From the NCBI GenBank assembly GCA_007258455.2, contig VDFB02252616.1, forward strand, positions 118,394,552 to 118,458,551: a DNA stretch of 64,000 bases. The letters are read 5' to 3'. Source of the stretch: Sequoia sempervirens. Lineage: Eukaryota; Streptophyta; Pinopsida; Cupressales; Cupressaceae. Below the pieces are notes generated by a model. That model made no database searches, had not been told where the DNA came from, and saw nothing but the letters and a program-made list of their open reading frames with translations. Numbering within the stretch: the first letter of the stretch is position 1; each line of letters starts with the position of its first letter. The position numbers and the translations under genes were made by a program. This document shows positions 1-12,556 of this stretch, in pieces.

Positions 1-79
1 AAGGGGAAGGAGGAGGTGATTTAGACACTCTAGAAGGAAAATCAATCAAATTCTTTTTGAGACTTGATGTTTCAATTCA

Positions 80-903
80 TCATATACTTCTTATAACAAT
101 AGTGTTCTCCATGTCCATCCTTCTAGCAATATGCACAAGTAGGCCTCTCCTTCTTAGATGTTTCTCGACCTTAGGAGAGGAATTTTTATGTTCTTTTGTG
201 GAATTGGATGTGGATTGTGTGTTCTTCTTAAGATTGCTATTTTTCTTTTCTTTGTCACTTGAAGACTTCTCATCCTTTGCAATCAAAGCATGGGATTTTG
301 AAGACTTCAAAGCACCCATTTGAATAATCTTATCTTGCTCCCTAGTGATTTGGATAAAAAAATGTTCAAATGAAGGCATCTTAAACTCACTCCCAAAGGA
401 ATTCTTTGTAGCATAGAAATTAGACACAAACATAGAATATTCAGGTCCTAGCTTTGAAATAACACTTAACACCAATTGTGTATCTAATTTCTCAATTTTA
501 CAATCCTTCAATTGTGTTCTTAGTGACTTGAATTTTGTGATGAAGTCCTATATGCACTATCAAAGTTACATGGATTAAGACTGATTAGTTCATTCTCCAA
601 AAAATGTCCTTAAATTTCATCTATTTTCCCAAATAAGTTCGACAATGTAGTCCACATAGCCATAGGTGTGTCCAAGTGCTCAATGTGAAACAACAACTCA
701 AGAGAGACATACAAGCACAAATAGCCAATGATGTCTTCACAACTATTCAACCACTTATTCTTTTTACCTTCATCATCTTGTGGTTCACCATCAATCCCAT
801 GAACTATCATATAGAACTTCTTAATTCTTAGCAATTTGTTCATTTCATATTTCCATTTAGGATAGTTGTAAAGTGTTAGAAGTGGAATTGTAGATGGATC
901 CAT
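80..903 (-). pseudogene. copia-type Gag (UBN2/DUF4219-like), frameshifted
   Basis: The protein would be the capsid/nucleocapsid precursor of the copia element. The likely start is the ATG at 903-901 (MDPSTIPLL), giving a PKWKYEMNKLLR stretch like the N-terminal YxxWxxxM region of copia Gag, then CLYVSLELLFHIEHLDTPMAMW and LFGKIDEI, a typical UBN2 pattern. The frame is lost near 610 and resumes by 511 with LVLSVISKLGPEYSMFVSNFYA, again classic UBN2. A basic lysine/serine-rich linker follows. The zinc knuckle lies in another frame after a further frameshift near 140-150. At least two frameshifts and one stop make this non-functional. It continues toward the protease beyond the window start. Confidence 0.75.
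95..137 (-). other. CCHC zinc knuckle of copia Gag with an internal stop
   Basis: Translated on the minus strand, this stretch gives C-A-Y-C, then TAG, K-D-G, H, four residues and C, an exact CX2CX4HX4C spacing if the stop is counted as one residue. It lies one frame away from the upstream Gag reading frame. The knuckle normally binds the element's RNA during packaging. The stop is at 123-125. Confidence 0.72.
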
Positions 904-1888
904 GATGAAATAAGAAGGGAAGAATGCAAATGAAGAGGAATGTAAACACAACCACAAGAAGAATCCCCCCAAATTCACTCACTGAAAGAACCCCCCAAAT
1001 ATTATAAGGTTGTCACTTTATATTTTAGTGCGTTTACAAAGCCTTTTCCAAGATACAATGTTCAATAGGCTCAAAATAGTGAAAATTAAAAATTCTAATA
1101 CAAAATGAACTTGAGACAAAATATGGAAAAATTAGCCTTATGGTTGTGTGGTGCTCTCTAGGGCCTTTCCAATGCCTACTTTTTTTCCAAAAATAAGAGC
1201 ATCGGGGTGAAAGTAATGGCCTTTTGAAGAAATTTGTACCAAACAGCTTCATCCTACAATATCTAGTAGAAAATGGAAAAATTTCTTTCAATACCTCTAT
1301 GGATGGAAAGTGCTCATCTCTAGCTTTCCGACAATATCTCGTTTGTAGAAACCAGACACTGTGGCACTAAGAAGTTATGATTTTTTTTTAAATGGCTAAA
1401 TTTAGCCTATAGTGACAACCCTCCTAGCAAAAGAAAAAATTTCCAAAAATAAAATTCATCTAAAATAGATAAATTTTATATGAGAATAGGGGTTTTTGGG
1501 CCTTTAGAATGCAATGGCAAGGCCTGTTTGGGCCAAAAATGCTTCAATAAAAAGTTGATCACCAAATCTGAGCTTCAAACCCTCATTTACAACTTTTCCA
1601 AATGATCTCCAATTTGGATGAAACAAAATCCAAATCTGACTTTCTCAAGCCTTTTGGACACATTGGAATAGTAAATAATGCTTATAATACAACCAAAGAT
1701 ACTACAATCATTTGGATCTCACAAAACACATATGCAATATGAAGAGGTTATTAGATCTTTGCAAATCCTTTCTGATTCTCCATATCATTCAAAACCCAAG
1801 AGAAGAGCATATGGGAATTTACAAGATCTTTACAAGAAACTCAATCTCTCAACCAGGAATCTATGAACTTAGATTTCTCAAAACAAAA
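904..1888 (-). other. untranslated leader of the copia element
   Basis: About 1 kb between the primer-binding site and the first gag ATG. Open frames here are short and resemble nothing known. It includes a poly-T run near 1380. I see no gene in it. Confidence 0.5.
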
Positions 1889-1900
1889 GCTCTGATACTA
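1889..1900 (-). other. primer-binding site (initiator tRNA-Met type)
   Basis: The minus strand reads TAGTATCAGAGC, one mismatch from TGGTATCAGAGC, the complement of the 3' end of initiator tRNA-Met used by most plant copia elements. It directly follows the LTR end. Confidence 0.8.
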
Positions 1901-2120
1901 TGTTAGAAATTTAAAATAGATTGAATAACCCAAGGAATTTTTTAAGAGAAAATCAAAGTTACATAAATTGGAAAAACATATAAGAATGCAAACCAAGACT
2001 TTGAGAGGTTATGCAATCTTGATGTGACAATATTGCATTAAGAGTTTCAAAGCTGAAACAATACAATGCAGAAGATTGCAAGAAGGTGCAAGAGTATGCA
2101 AATACAAGCTAGGTAGTGAG

Positions 2121-2128
2121 TTTATATA
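2121..2128 (-). promoter_or_regulatory. TATA-like box in the copia LTR
   Basis: Minus-strand TATATAAA, about 255 bp from the LTR's outer end, a plausible core promoter of the retrotransposon. Confidence 0.45.
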
Positions 2129-2175
2129 GAACTTAGGAGAGGAGTTAGGTGGCAAATCCAACCAATAGTAATCAA

Positions 2176-2228
2176 CCACAAAAAGTGGAGATGGACCACC
2201 AAAAGTGGAGGATTCCACCAAAAGTGGA
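2176..2228 (-). repeat. three-copy 14-bp motif in LTR U3
   Basis: The plus strand reads CCACAAAAAGTGGA at 2176-2189, CCACCAAAAGTGGA at 2196-2209 and the same again at 2215-2228, spaced 20 and 19 bp apart, upstream of the TATA-like box. The arrangement resembles the tandem enhancer boxes of transcriptionally active plant LTRs. Confidence 0.7.
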
Positions 2229-2383
2229 AAGTGGTTCCAACCTTTAAGGAAGGGGACACCACACACTTATCTCCTAGTAATAATCTCACTTTATTATCCT
2301 AAGCAAGCTTAATTAAGTGTAGAAAAAACCTAGGACTAAGGGAAAACAAATTAACCCACAAAAAATAAAAACCTACACCAACA

Positions 2384-3099
2384 ATTATTTCTATTCTCAT
2401 AATTTTAAGGTGTAGCAATGAAGATGAACTATCAACCATTAAAGAACCCATGTTTTTTTTAGATCTATTTTGATTATAAATGACCTTAGTATACTTGTAC
2501 GTATACCTATATTCAACCTTGTAAAGTTCACTAATTTCAAGTCCTTGCTAGGTTCACCATTGGTGTAGAAATGATAAGGTTTTGTCATTATTTTAGATAA
2601 TTGGAGGATTATCAATCTCAAATATATGGTTCATTATGAATGTATGTATTATACTTGTTCATGGTAACTAGTAAATCATTATTGTAATATCTCTTTATTT
2701 TTCATAAATATATAGTATTTTTTGTTATGTGATGTATCTTATCAAACACTCGTTATAATATAATACATGTTACTAGAGATGAGAAAAGTACAAAGTTGGC
2801 ATTTTCCCCACTCATTACCTTCAACCTTGTCCAAAGATATGTTATCATGGTACGAGCATTTCAATATAGTTTTTACATAAAGTAACAAAATCCATAAACT
2901 TCATCAACCTTCATTTTTTAGCCCCATTGGTCCAAACCCACTTTTATTCATACATGCTTCTTCATCCTAGACTAGATTACAAGTGTGATTATGTCCCTTG
3001 GATAGAATCACGTATTTGACTATTTACTATAAATTCAAGCATGATTTCACTTATGTTAAGCTAACTCTTGTATTGAATTGGTGTAAACTACTCATCAAC
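2384..3099. other. spacer, nothing recognised
   Basis: AT-rich sequence outside the copia LTR. Frames are short and unrecognised. Confidence 0.5.
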
Positions 3100-3800
3100 T
3101 TGCATCCCAAATTTAGCATGTAGGATGACATATTTAGATACAAGCCCTAGGAAACTAGTTATCCTTCCACATATCATTGAAATATCATTAGATCACCTAA
3201 AGATCACATTAAGATCATTATCAAGTAGCTACATTTAGGAGTCCTACTAGCATTAACATATACTACACAAAAGGCATACTACATCTATGAGTTTTGTGTG
3301 TTTCAATCTTGATAAACTAAGAAAAAGAGGTATAACTCATAGTTATGGAAGTTTCATACTTCAACACTCTTACACTAGATTCCTAAGGTGATTCTTAGCA
3401 CCACCAAATTCCAAAGACCAAATATCTTCACAAGTGCATAAATTTTAATAATTTGGAGCACCAAAAGATAAGATAGACAAGATCACACCATTGTAGGATG
3501 AAATCACATGTAGTTGCATCAATAGATATCAAAAGCAAGCCAACAACATATTCTTCAAAATAAAAAAAGTCTATCTCATCATTAAATGCATTATATAATC
3601 AAATCAATAAACATATCAACATCAATAAAAACTAAATATTTTATAATTTCTCATTATTTTTACCACTTATCAATTATCTCAACTATTATATATTTAAAAT
3701 TTTATTATACTATATTATATATTATTTAATTATGCCATAAATATATATTCATAGAAATATATTTTATCTCTACAATGACTAGATATTTTAATGTATTGGG
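3100..3800. repeat. diverged direct repeat, copy A
   Basis: Shares collinear blocks with 6110-6600. Both have GATGACATATTTA-A-ACAAG near the start, a 'catactacatct/catattacatct' block, then a run with AACAT(A/C)T, CAATAAAAACTAAA, CTTATCAAT and ACATGTTTAAAATTTTA-like words in the same order. The match is clearly degraded. It could be an old LTR pair or simply a dispersed family. Confidence 0.4.
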
Positions 3801-6109
3801 GTTACCATCATTAACCCTACCATAAAAAATAATTTCTAATGTAGGTAATGATTTTATTATTATATATTATTTAAAAACAAATAAAGTAATTCTATATCTT
3901 CAATCGAAACTCTATTTAAATTAAATATACATTGTGTTGGTTTCACATAGAGATGTACTCAAATTTCCCACTTGCACGAAGGATCAATAATGATGATAAT
4001 TGTTATTATTAGAAATTGAGATGAGAAGCTTTTGATTCTACGTCCAATGTTCATATTTATCTCTTGAGAGTTGTCATTATGCTTCATGACTTAAAAAAAC
4101 ATTCAGCAATTAATTTATAATTTTAAATTAGAGAGGTAAAAGAACAGATGGAGTATATAGTCTGGTTTATATATTAATTTGTTTTGAGTTGAATAAAATT
4201 AGAATTTTTGATTTGTTTTGTAATTTTTGTTCCTATTATTCTTTTATTTAGATAGTCTAATATTTTGATTGTTTTGATTAAATTAAGCAAGAAGGGGTGG
4301 ACCCATTACAAATCAGTCATAGAGATAAAAGAGAGAAGTCTTACAAAGAATGAGATATAGAAAACTTTAAAAAACAAATATTTAACAATTAATATTTTAA
4401 TTGTGTTTATTATTAAAATTGAATATATGATCGAATTTGAGGATTAATTTATTTTGAATTGAATAAAGATCAAAATGTTTTAGTTATTTTTATGATTTAT
4501 TTTCTATTATTTTATTATTTGATTGTTGTTTATTACTAATTATACTTTCTTCTATTGCTTTTATTTATATTCTTACTACTCTAATATATATAATTAATTT
4601 TTTGAACTAAATTGTATGAATTTTTTAACATTATATTTCTAAACATATTATATTATAATAATATTTTTTAAAATATCATTGATAAAATATTTTATATCTA
4701 TTTTGAACAACACAATATAATTGATTATAAGGACCATGCTGAAAGACAATTTGTGATTTGAAAAAACATAAAGATCAAATTTTATATCTAAAACTTCATA
4801 GCAATCCTCTGATTGGTATGCAACCACTTACATGACCACCATACCCATGTAGAAGATTATTATGAGAAAAAAAAAATGAAAACTTTTAAGTTAGAGTTAG
4901 TTGTATAATATGTATTTAAATGATGCCATGACACATGCTTCTGGGATTTCTTTAATAATTTTCTAATATCAATAAAGACAGGCAATCATATAAAGAGAAA
5001 CCAATGCATGTGTATAGTTACTTACCAATATGATTATTTACAAATTCTATGAATTTGTAATAATTGGTTTCTCGACTATAATTTCCTCGCAAGCCTACCG
5101 TTTAAGGGTTACAACTGGCATAAGTGCATAGAGATTCTCACTCAAGATAGAAATGAAAGATTAGTTATATAACTATGTTCTAACAATGGGCCAAGAGAAT
5201 TATACACCCATGTGGACTGCATAAAAAGCATCTCTTATTTGATTGTAAGCCAATATTTATGCATTTTATTATAAAATATAATTCAATTTTTTTAAAGTTT
5301 GTGTCAAACGAAAGGATAGAATTTTGAATTTTTTTAATAAGATATATTTTAACATTTGAAATGTAATTATTACCCAAAATCTTAAAATTTTCAAGAATAT
5401 TCTTAACATTTAAATTGCTAGCATCTAAGATGAAAATATACTATTCATGATAGGTCAAAGAGATATCACTTGTATCATAAATTGTGTGTGATGTAGGTTC
5501 TATTTTAAAATATAGAGTTTTGGAGCTATAAGATGATATTAGTATATGATAGTATATAATGTCTATGTCAAACAATTTATATATATGATGATGGCATGGA
5601 TGAAATTTACCCCACTTTTTATTACAATTTGGTTAGAGTTAGATAAGGTTTTTTAAAAATAAAAATGAAATTCATTCCATTTATAGAGGCTACCTTCAAA
5701 TTAAATTTTCATATTTGTTTGACACTTTTTATTAGAAAAGTTTAAATGAATTATATTGTGAAATTTTATTGTTTTCTCTAACATTATTATATTCTAGAGG
5801 TAAAAGTGTATATTTTGTGTTATGTCTTTTAAAAAAAAATTATGTTATTTTGGATTTTGTTTTAAAATATGTTATTTTGTTATTTATTTAGATATGTTTT
5901 GTGTATAAATTGATAATCAAGAAAATTTATTAATATATTTTTTTAGTTTTAGTAGTTTAGATTTATTTTGATTTATGTATAGGATAGTAAGTATTTTTTT
6001 TAGATAGAAATATGCAAGTCATTACATTCTTCAAAATTTTAATGTACTTTTTACTTATTTTAAGATGGTATTTGTGTCAAATTGAATAGTGTATCAAAAT
6101 ATTCAAATT
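3801..6109. other. AT-rich spacer between diverged repeat copies
   Basis: Very AT-rich. A local diverged duplication is visible: the stretch starting near 4170 (TTAATTTGTTTTGAGTTGAATAAA-like) recurs near 4445. No coding homology was recognised. If the flanking repeats were LTRs, this would be a decayed interior without readable pol. Confidence 0.45.
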
Positions 6110-6600
6110 TTAGAACTAAGATGACATATTTAAAGACAAGTTCTAAGGAATATCCATACACACCATGCATATCTAATAATAGTATAAAAAACATATTACA
6201 TCAAAATCTATACTAAAGTGTTGCATCAAAATTAACTAATATTAAACATAAGCATATTACATCTACATGTCTTATGCCTTTCACGTCATTCACTTCTTTC
6301 AAATTTGTGAAACAAACAAGAAGATCCAACTCAAATTAAGAAAAATCAACAATGAAAACTTTAACCAAAATCTAATATTATAAATCTAAATTTAATTTTC
6401 AAATACATAACACACTCAAATTAACATGAACATCTTAACATCAGCAACAAAAACTAAACAATTAATATTTCATATATTATATAGCTTATCAATCTTTAAT
6501 TATCACATGTTTAAAATTTTAATTTCAATAACATATTTTATTATACCCTAAATATTTATAAAAGATCTTTAAATTATATATACATACATTAGTAGGGTCA
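6110..6600. repeat. diverged direct repeat, copy B
   Basis: Partner of 3100-3800, in the same orientation about 3 kb away. Block order is conserved but many indels separate the copies. Confidence 0.4.
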
Positions 6601-9280
6601 TAAATTTTAGAGTCACATCGTTCAAGTTTGAAGAAATTATTTGTTTTTATTAGATGAAACCATAAAATTAATATTTCTATAGCCACATTATTAGGAAGTC
6701 AACAGAAGATGGAATTATTCGTCACACTTCTCTAAAAATATTTTATATAATTAAACTCTTAACATACGGAAAGTAGTTAACAGATGGAATAAATAGTTTT
6801 TTAATAATGTCTTTATAAGGAATGAAAGGTTGGAATAAAGTTACAATTAAAAAAAACTTCTCAATTAGATATTTTCTAAAAAGGAAATTTGAAAAATAAT
6901 AAAATATAAGAATTTTTTATTATATTGAACAATAAATATTAATATGAAAATATTTTGAATACTAAATATATATTATAAAATTTTGGTCAAAATTGTATTT
7001 TAAAAATAAAAATATAAAATTTAACGATTCGAAATAAGGACTATAATATCAATTACTTCATAAATTTAACAAACTCCAACACTTCATAAATTAGACTTAA
7101 TATTTATTTTTTTCCAAAAAGAAACTAAAATGAATTTTAATAAATATTTAAAAATAAGTTATCCCCTATTTTTATATATATTTTTAAAGTCATAAAGGGC
7201 ACTTGAGGAAACCCAACATTACTTTAAATTGATCATATATACACATAATTCTTTGAATAAAATGTATAGTTGAGAAGAGAATGAAATCCTATTTACATTA
7301 ATTAATATAGATAATAAAGATGGCATTGATAATTGAATTGAAATAGATACATGATAATTAAATAAGGGGATAGGTGTACATAGTTCTTGGATCAATGATG
7401 GATAAATAGTGCTAATAATATTTTAAATCACTTTTCTATTGCTAGAAAATTAGTTGCCTCGATATGATGAATGTATCTAGTCTTGAATATTTGATTGTCC
7501 AAAAAATTCTAAATTGAGATTTGAGTCTTATAGAGACAATCTTGATTGTTGTGAATCTAACCCAATGCATATAATTGATTTGTATTTGTGAGAATGAATT
7601 GAAAAAATGGATCTCTATTAAATTCCTCGACTTCACATTTGGATATATTAATTTATTAAGGTAGTGTTTAGAGACATCATTTAGGAGTTTGTTGACTTGG
7701 TAGACATATTCTCCTAGGTCAAACCCCTTATCAAAGATAATTAACGATAATGAGATATCAAATAAAATATTTGGAAACATACAAGTGATTTATATGATGA
7801 TTATATTAAATTTGATTCCACTAATTTCCTTGAGAATTGAAGTGATCTCTAACAATCATATGAAATTGAGTGCACATTAAATATATTTAAATACCATGAG
7901 ATAGAAACATATCACAAGAATATGTGTTAGGTTGGCTCACAAACACTAGTAGAAAGGGGTGGAAAGTCTGATTTTAAATTTGAGGCTTTGAGATTCAAGA
8001 ATCATCCATTGACTCCTAAGGATTGAATTGGATCAACCTTGAGCAACATAGAAGTGATCTCAAGGTAGGGAATGAATGTTTAGAAATATGTTAATGGGAA
8101 GGAAATATGGATGAGTAGATAGTGAATACATGGAAATAGGTGCAAAATGGGTGAAATGAATATGGATAGTATCTATCCATGAGACAAACTTGATTTGTTG
8201 ATTTTTTATTGAATTAAGGTTCAATTCTCATCAAGATGGGAACAAAATTAAATGGTAAATGACATGGGTATATTAATTTAGCATTAAATTTTCTCCCACT
8301 TCGATATACATGCAAATTTTAACATGATCTAGCATGCATTTCAAGGTATATAGATATTATCAACTTGCATGAAAAGTAAATATTTAAACAATTAGAGAAT
8401 GATAATATCTATATAAAGTAATTGATTATTGGACTAAATTATTTTCAAAATTAATGTTTCATTGAAACTTGTAAATAAACAATAGTATGCAATGAGTAGC
8501 ATCTACCAAATGATAAAAATAGGCACAATTTCTTTAATTATCTCTTAAAATAAAATAAAAGGGATATACATTAATTTTTCTTGTTCAAAAAGTGACAAAA
8601 AACTTCACGCAATATAGAAATGTGATAAGGATCTACAAGATGCCACCATGTGATAAAGAATCACACATTGTGGCAACGTGCAATCACAATTCCACATGAT
8701 GTGAAAATGTGATTAAAATGTTGATGATGTGTCACATGAGAAAATTTCATGTGATGTAATCATACAATTGAAAGATATTAAAAATGAGACTTAAGAAGGT
8801 AAAGAGGGTTCTTTTTGAAGGTTTGATTGTGTGTAAAATTAAGATACAAATTATTATATTCTAAGATTCTCTCCAACTAGCCTAGCACTAATCACCAACC
8901 ACTACAGATTAGAATGACAATAAAACAACAAACATAAAGTAAATAGTGAGAAATTTGGAACACAAACACAAGCTAGGATATATAAGGAAAATGGAAAGCT
9001 AACTAAAAAATATGCACCTATAGAGATATATAACCAATATAAATAAGACTTTTCATGAAGCTACCATATTAAATTTCATCAAATTCTAAGGTTAGGACAT
9101 CTATGCAATTGGTAGTTGAAATCAAAGTTGTAGCTTGGTCCTAGGATAGTAGTTAGATCTATCTCAAAATGTTTCTAAAGTTGAAGGGAAAGTTTAAAAC
9201 TTCCTAAAATGGAATCATGTTGAAGAGATGAACAAAAAATGGTGAAAAAAATAAAATAAATATATGTCAGGTCAACATTA

Positions 9281-9425
9281 TCTAAAAATGAGATAAAATT
9301 AGAGAGATGCATCTAGAAATATGAGACAAAAGATGAGAAATGAGGTAAAATAAGATAATTTTTTCCAAGCTAACATACTCTAAAAATGAGATAAAATTAA
9401 AGAGATACACCTAGAAATATGAGAT
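9281..9425. repeat. local duplication, about 46-bp unit, 98-bp spacing
   Basis: TCTAAAAATGAGATAAAATT... starts at 9281 and again at 9379, followed each time by (A/G)GAGATGCATC- or AAGAGATACACC-type sequence and AGAAATATGAGA. About three mismatches in 46 bases. Confidence 0.7.
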
Positions 9426-10772
9426 AAAAATACTAGAATTGAGTAGAATAGATTGCCAAGAACTTAGAACTAATTTTCACTTAGTTTCAAACTCAATACA
9501 ATGTTGTTGGGGTCTCCTATACCTCGGGGTATGGTTCTATCATGACTTAACCTCTAGGTCTACACCTTGGTCCCAAGTGGGAGGTTTGGTTCTATATGTT
9601 AAAACTATTAGTGCATAGAATTGTGGTTTCCAAAACCCTAAAGCTATATTATTCTCTAAGTGCTAAGGACATCAAAATTTAAAAAAAAAACCTCTAACCT
9701 ATTACTAGGAAATGAAAAATTGGATCAATTTACTAAGGTGGGTAATACCTTCTTTGACTTCAAGCTCAACTAGACCGAAGGGGCATCCCTAGAAGTATCT
9801 TGAATAGAATTAGATGCAATCGAAGATAGAAAAGTGGGTAAATTATTGTAATAGTACCTAGTGTATGATTTGAACCAAAAAGTTGTTATTAGGCCAAGGA
9901 ATAACCTAATATTATATCATTTATTAATTTTATAAGAACATTGATTCATAACAATAGGATGTGGGTATGCATAAAATTATTCTCCAAAGAATAGTTATGG
10001 ATCATTGAATATTCTTTCCTTGGTTGAAGTATTGAACCATGAGGTGTATAAGAACTACTTCCTACTCCTAATATGCTAGTGAAATATGTGTTGATTTAGA
10101 GTGAATAGTGGATCACTACTTCTAGGACTAGTTCTTATTCATTAGGCTATAGAGTTCAAGCACATTGTGATGAACAAAAGATCAAAATAATAAAGGAGCA
10201 TGAGCTATGTATACACATACACCATAAATCACAATATGAAGAAATTGAACATTCTTAGTTATCCATTCCAAAATATAAAAATTTCTATTCAATGAAGAAA
10301 TAATCATTTACAAAATCTTGTACTAATTTAGAATATTGTCTCATTCATTAAATATTTATTACTTTATACTAGTAAACTACAAGAGGAAACCCTAAGTTAG
10401 AACTTCTAAAAGAAATGCAAATGGAATCATAGATAAAATAATCATTTACAATATCAACCTGTCTAATATTTACAAACATCTCATGATCTAATGGTGACCA
10501 TATTTTTAGGATTTGTAACCCTAGAAGATCTTTTGGCCTACAGTTATGTGGAAACATGAAATGACCAACCTTATTTTTGTAAAATGAAATAACATGTATG
10601 AAAATTTGTTTTATTCCCTATCACTTCAAGAATTAAGAAGGAACTAGTTTTCAATGGATGAGGTGTGCAAGGAAATCTTAGATATCAAATATATCCTAAA
10701 ATTTTAGCTTGGTTATTGTGTAGAAACCATTCATGTTAGAAATATAACCATCACATTAATGGAGATATGATG

Positions 10773-10828
10773 TTCCTTATTTTCTATAACTTGAAGTAAA
10801 TTCCTTATTTTCTATAACTTGAAGTAAA
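10773..10828. repeat. perfect 28-bp tandem duplication
   Basis: The 28-base unit beginning TTCCTTATTTTCTATAAC occupies 10773-10800 and 10801-10828 without a mismatch, so it is probably a recent slippage event. Confidence 0.9.
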
Positions 10829-10988
10829 TTTAAATCCATGCCTCTAATAAGGAAAATTATTCTTAAGTGATGAAATCCCCTTCAAGTAAGTTTGACATGA
10901 AATTTGATCATTGATTTGGTAACCTAGGCCATGCAAAGAGGTAGGTGGGAATTGTAAAGGAGGGGATTTTCTACCCTCAATACAACAA

Positions 10989-12130
10989 GGTCCTAAGGAG
11001 AAAATAGCCCTCAATTACCTCAAAGATCATAGCTTAGGTGATGGGATGAATAATAAAGAATGTTTATACAATCTAGTCAAATTAACACTAAGTTATAAGT
11101 AATAAGAATATCAAAATCACTTAATTACAAGGGTAATTGATAGAGTTAAATTCTCTAGTATATAGAAATAGAAAATACAAAAACCAAATATTGTACCTTT
11201 AAGAGGACTAGCTCTCAGCCACGAACGCCAATGTTCCACATGGACATTTGTGCACCATGTTGTCATCTCTGATGAAACATACAATAAAAGTCCAAAATCT
11301 AAAATACCTAGTATGTTAAATTTATTCATCTACAGATAAATAGAATGGGAAAAATGTTGGGGTTTTTTAGGGGTTTTCCTAAGTCAAATCCCCATTTCGA
11401 TGTTTCCACCTCTATGAACAACCAAATAGGATTGAGATAGATAAAATACATAAAGAAAAGACGTGTGATAGAAACAAACCCCACAAAGGAGGAAAACCCC
11501 TATCACAAATATAATAGAGATTTGATAGAAACAAACCCCACAAGGAGGAGAACCCCTATCATGAATATAATCAAATAGATAAAATCAAGATCATTTAGAC
11601 AAGATCATGTAAAATAGAATGACAAGAGATATTTACCAATAGCCTATGGCTCCCCTCTTGGATTGATAGATGTGATGCCGTTGTGAGAAAGAGGAGTCTT
11701 GATTGTTGATTGAGAGAGTATTTTGACATAACTTTGTTATAAGAGTGAGAGAAATAATTTGTTCAAGAAGCACTTCATGTGCAAATGAGGGTGAAAAATA
11801 GATTTTTGTTAAGTTGCATGGTTAGGAGGATCCATTACATGCATCCTTACCACTATGACATGTGTCATAGGCAAGGAACATGGAATATTCATATTTAAAT
11901 CTCAAAAAAACTAGGGACACTAGCACATCATGGAGATTTCTATGTGTCATGCTATTATCCAAAAAAAACTTCACAAGAATTAGACACTCATGCTGCTAAC
12001 TTGCTTCATTGTTGTCACCTGTGAAGTTAGAATCATTAAATTCCAATGTATAGGTTTTTGACATTAATACCTGGTGGGCCTAAATGTGTAAGTGTGAAAT
12101 TTCCTTAGGGTGTAATTTTATGACACTACA
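10989..12130 (-). repeat. 3' LTR of the Tat-like element (about 1.14 kb)
   Basis: Bases 10989 to about 11575 align along their whole length with 26058-26642. The outer part (11576-12130) has no partner at the other end. On the minus strand the LTR starts TGTAGTGTCA at 12130, right beside a polypurine tract. An internal duplication of 57 bp (starts at 11467 and 11524) is shared by the other copy (26537 and 26591), so it predates integration. The inner end near 10989 is approximate. Confidence 0.6.
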
Positions 12131-12147
12131 TTTTTCCCCCACTTTAG
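12131..12147 (-). other. polypurine tract of the Tat-like element
   Basis: The minus strand reads TAAAGTGGGGGAAAAA-like sequence abutting the LTR start (TGTAGTG). This is the expected RNase H-resistant primer for plus-strand DNA synthesis. Confidence 0.6.
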
Positions 12148-12184
12148 TGAGCTGATTTTTAAGAAAAATCAGCTACACTAAAGT
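12141..12184. other. near-perfect inverted repeat (hairpin) beside the polypurine tract
   Basis: Left arm ACTTTAGTGAGCTGATTTTT (12141-12160), loop AAG, right arm AAAAATCAGCTACACTAAAGT (12164-12184, 21 bases with one bulge). It overlaps the end of the polypurine tract. It could form a strong stem in the element's RNA or single-stranded DNA. Confidence 0.85.
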
Positions 12185-12556
12185 AGCTAGAAAGACAAAT
12201 ATTTTTAAAAAAATTTAATACTTTTTACAAAAAAGGATATTGTAGAGGCTAAAAAGTTCAAGCAAGTAGATACTGAAAATTCCCCTAGTGTTCGAGCTCA
12301 ACAAAAAACTACAACATCTAATGTGAAATATGATTTTGCAAAACTCAAAAATGGGTCAGTTTCAAGGATGGAAGAAACTACCACGATGAGAAGAATGCTT
12401 AAGAATTTTTTTGGTAAATTAGAAGAAAAATTCAATAAAGGAAAGAGTATATTCCCCCTCCTATTTTTCCCCCAACCAGGAGGGTGAAACAAGGAAGGTG
12501 GGAAAGGGTAATTTTTCCATGAAAAATGGGAAAAAAAATTCTTATATATTCCTAGT

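Larger units (their letters stand above)
1..2383 (-). mobile_element. Ty1/copia-type LTR retrotransposon, 5' portion, truncated by the window edge
   Basis: Reading on the minus strand from 2383 downward, the order is a 483-bp LTR, a primer-binding site, about 1 kb of leader and a copia-type gag. Protease, integrase, RT and RNase H would lie beyond position 1 and are not in view. The LTR begins TGTTGG and ends CTAACA on the minus strand, the usual TG...CA form. The PBS abuts the LTR directly, as in copia elements that prime with initiator tRNA-Met. Gag carries frameshifts and a stop, so this copy could not make its own capsid protein. The second LTR and target duplication are outside the window, so integrity of the rest is unknown. 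Confidence 0.75.
1901..2383 (-). repeat. 5' long terminal repeat of the copia element (483 bp)
   Basis: Bounded by TGTTGG at the outer end and CTAACA at the inner end (minus strand) and immediately followed by the PBS. It contains a TATA-like box at 2121-2128 and three near-identical 14-bp words upstream of it, as expected for a U3 promoter region. The second LTR is not in view, so the outer boundary rests on the TG...CA ends and the PBS junction only. Confidence 0.72.
6601..10988. other. long AT-rich spacer, no gene recognised
   Basis: Open frames reach about 112 codons (7442-7780, minus) but show no known motif. A short TTTTCTCCCACTT run near 8290 resembles the polypurine-tract complement seen at 12131. 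Two small duplications (9281-9425 and 10773-10828) are listed separately. A stretch near 8640-8760 is rich in the word TGTGAT/ATCACA. Confidence 0.5.

Noticed and set aside
7442..7780. 112-codon minus-strand frame in the spacer
   Set aside because: AT-driven Ile/Phe/Asn-rich peptide, no motif, no flanking signals.
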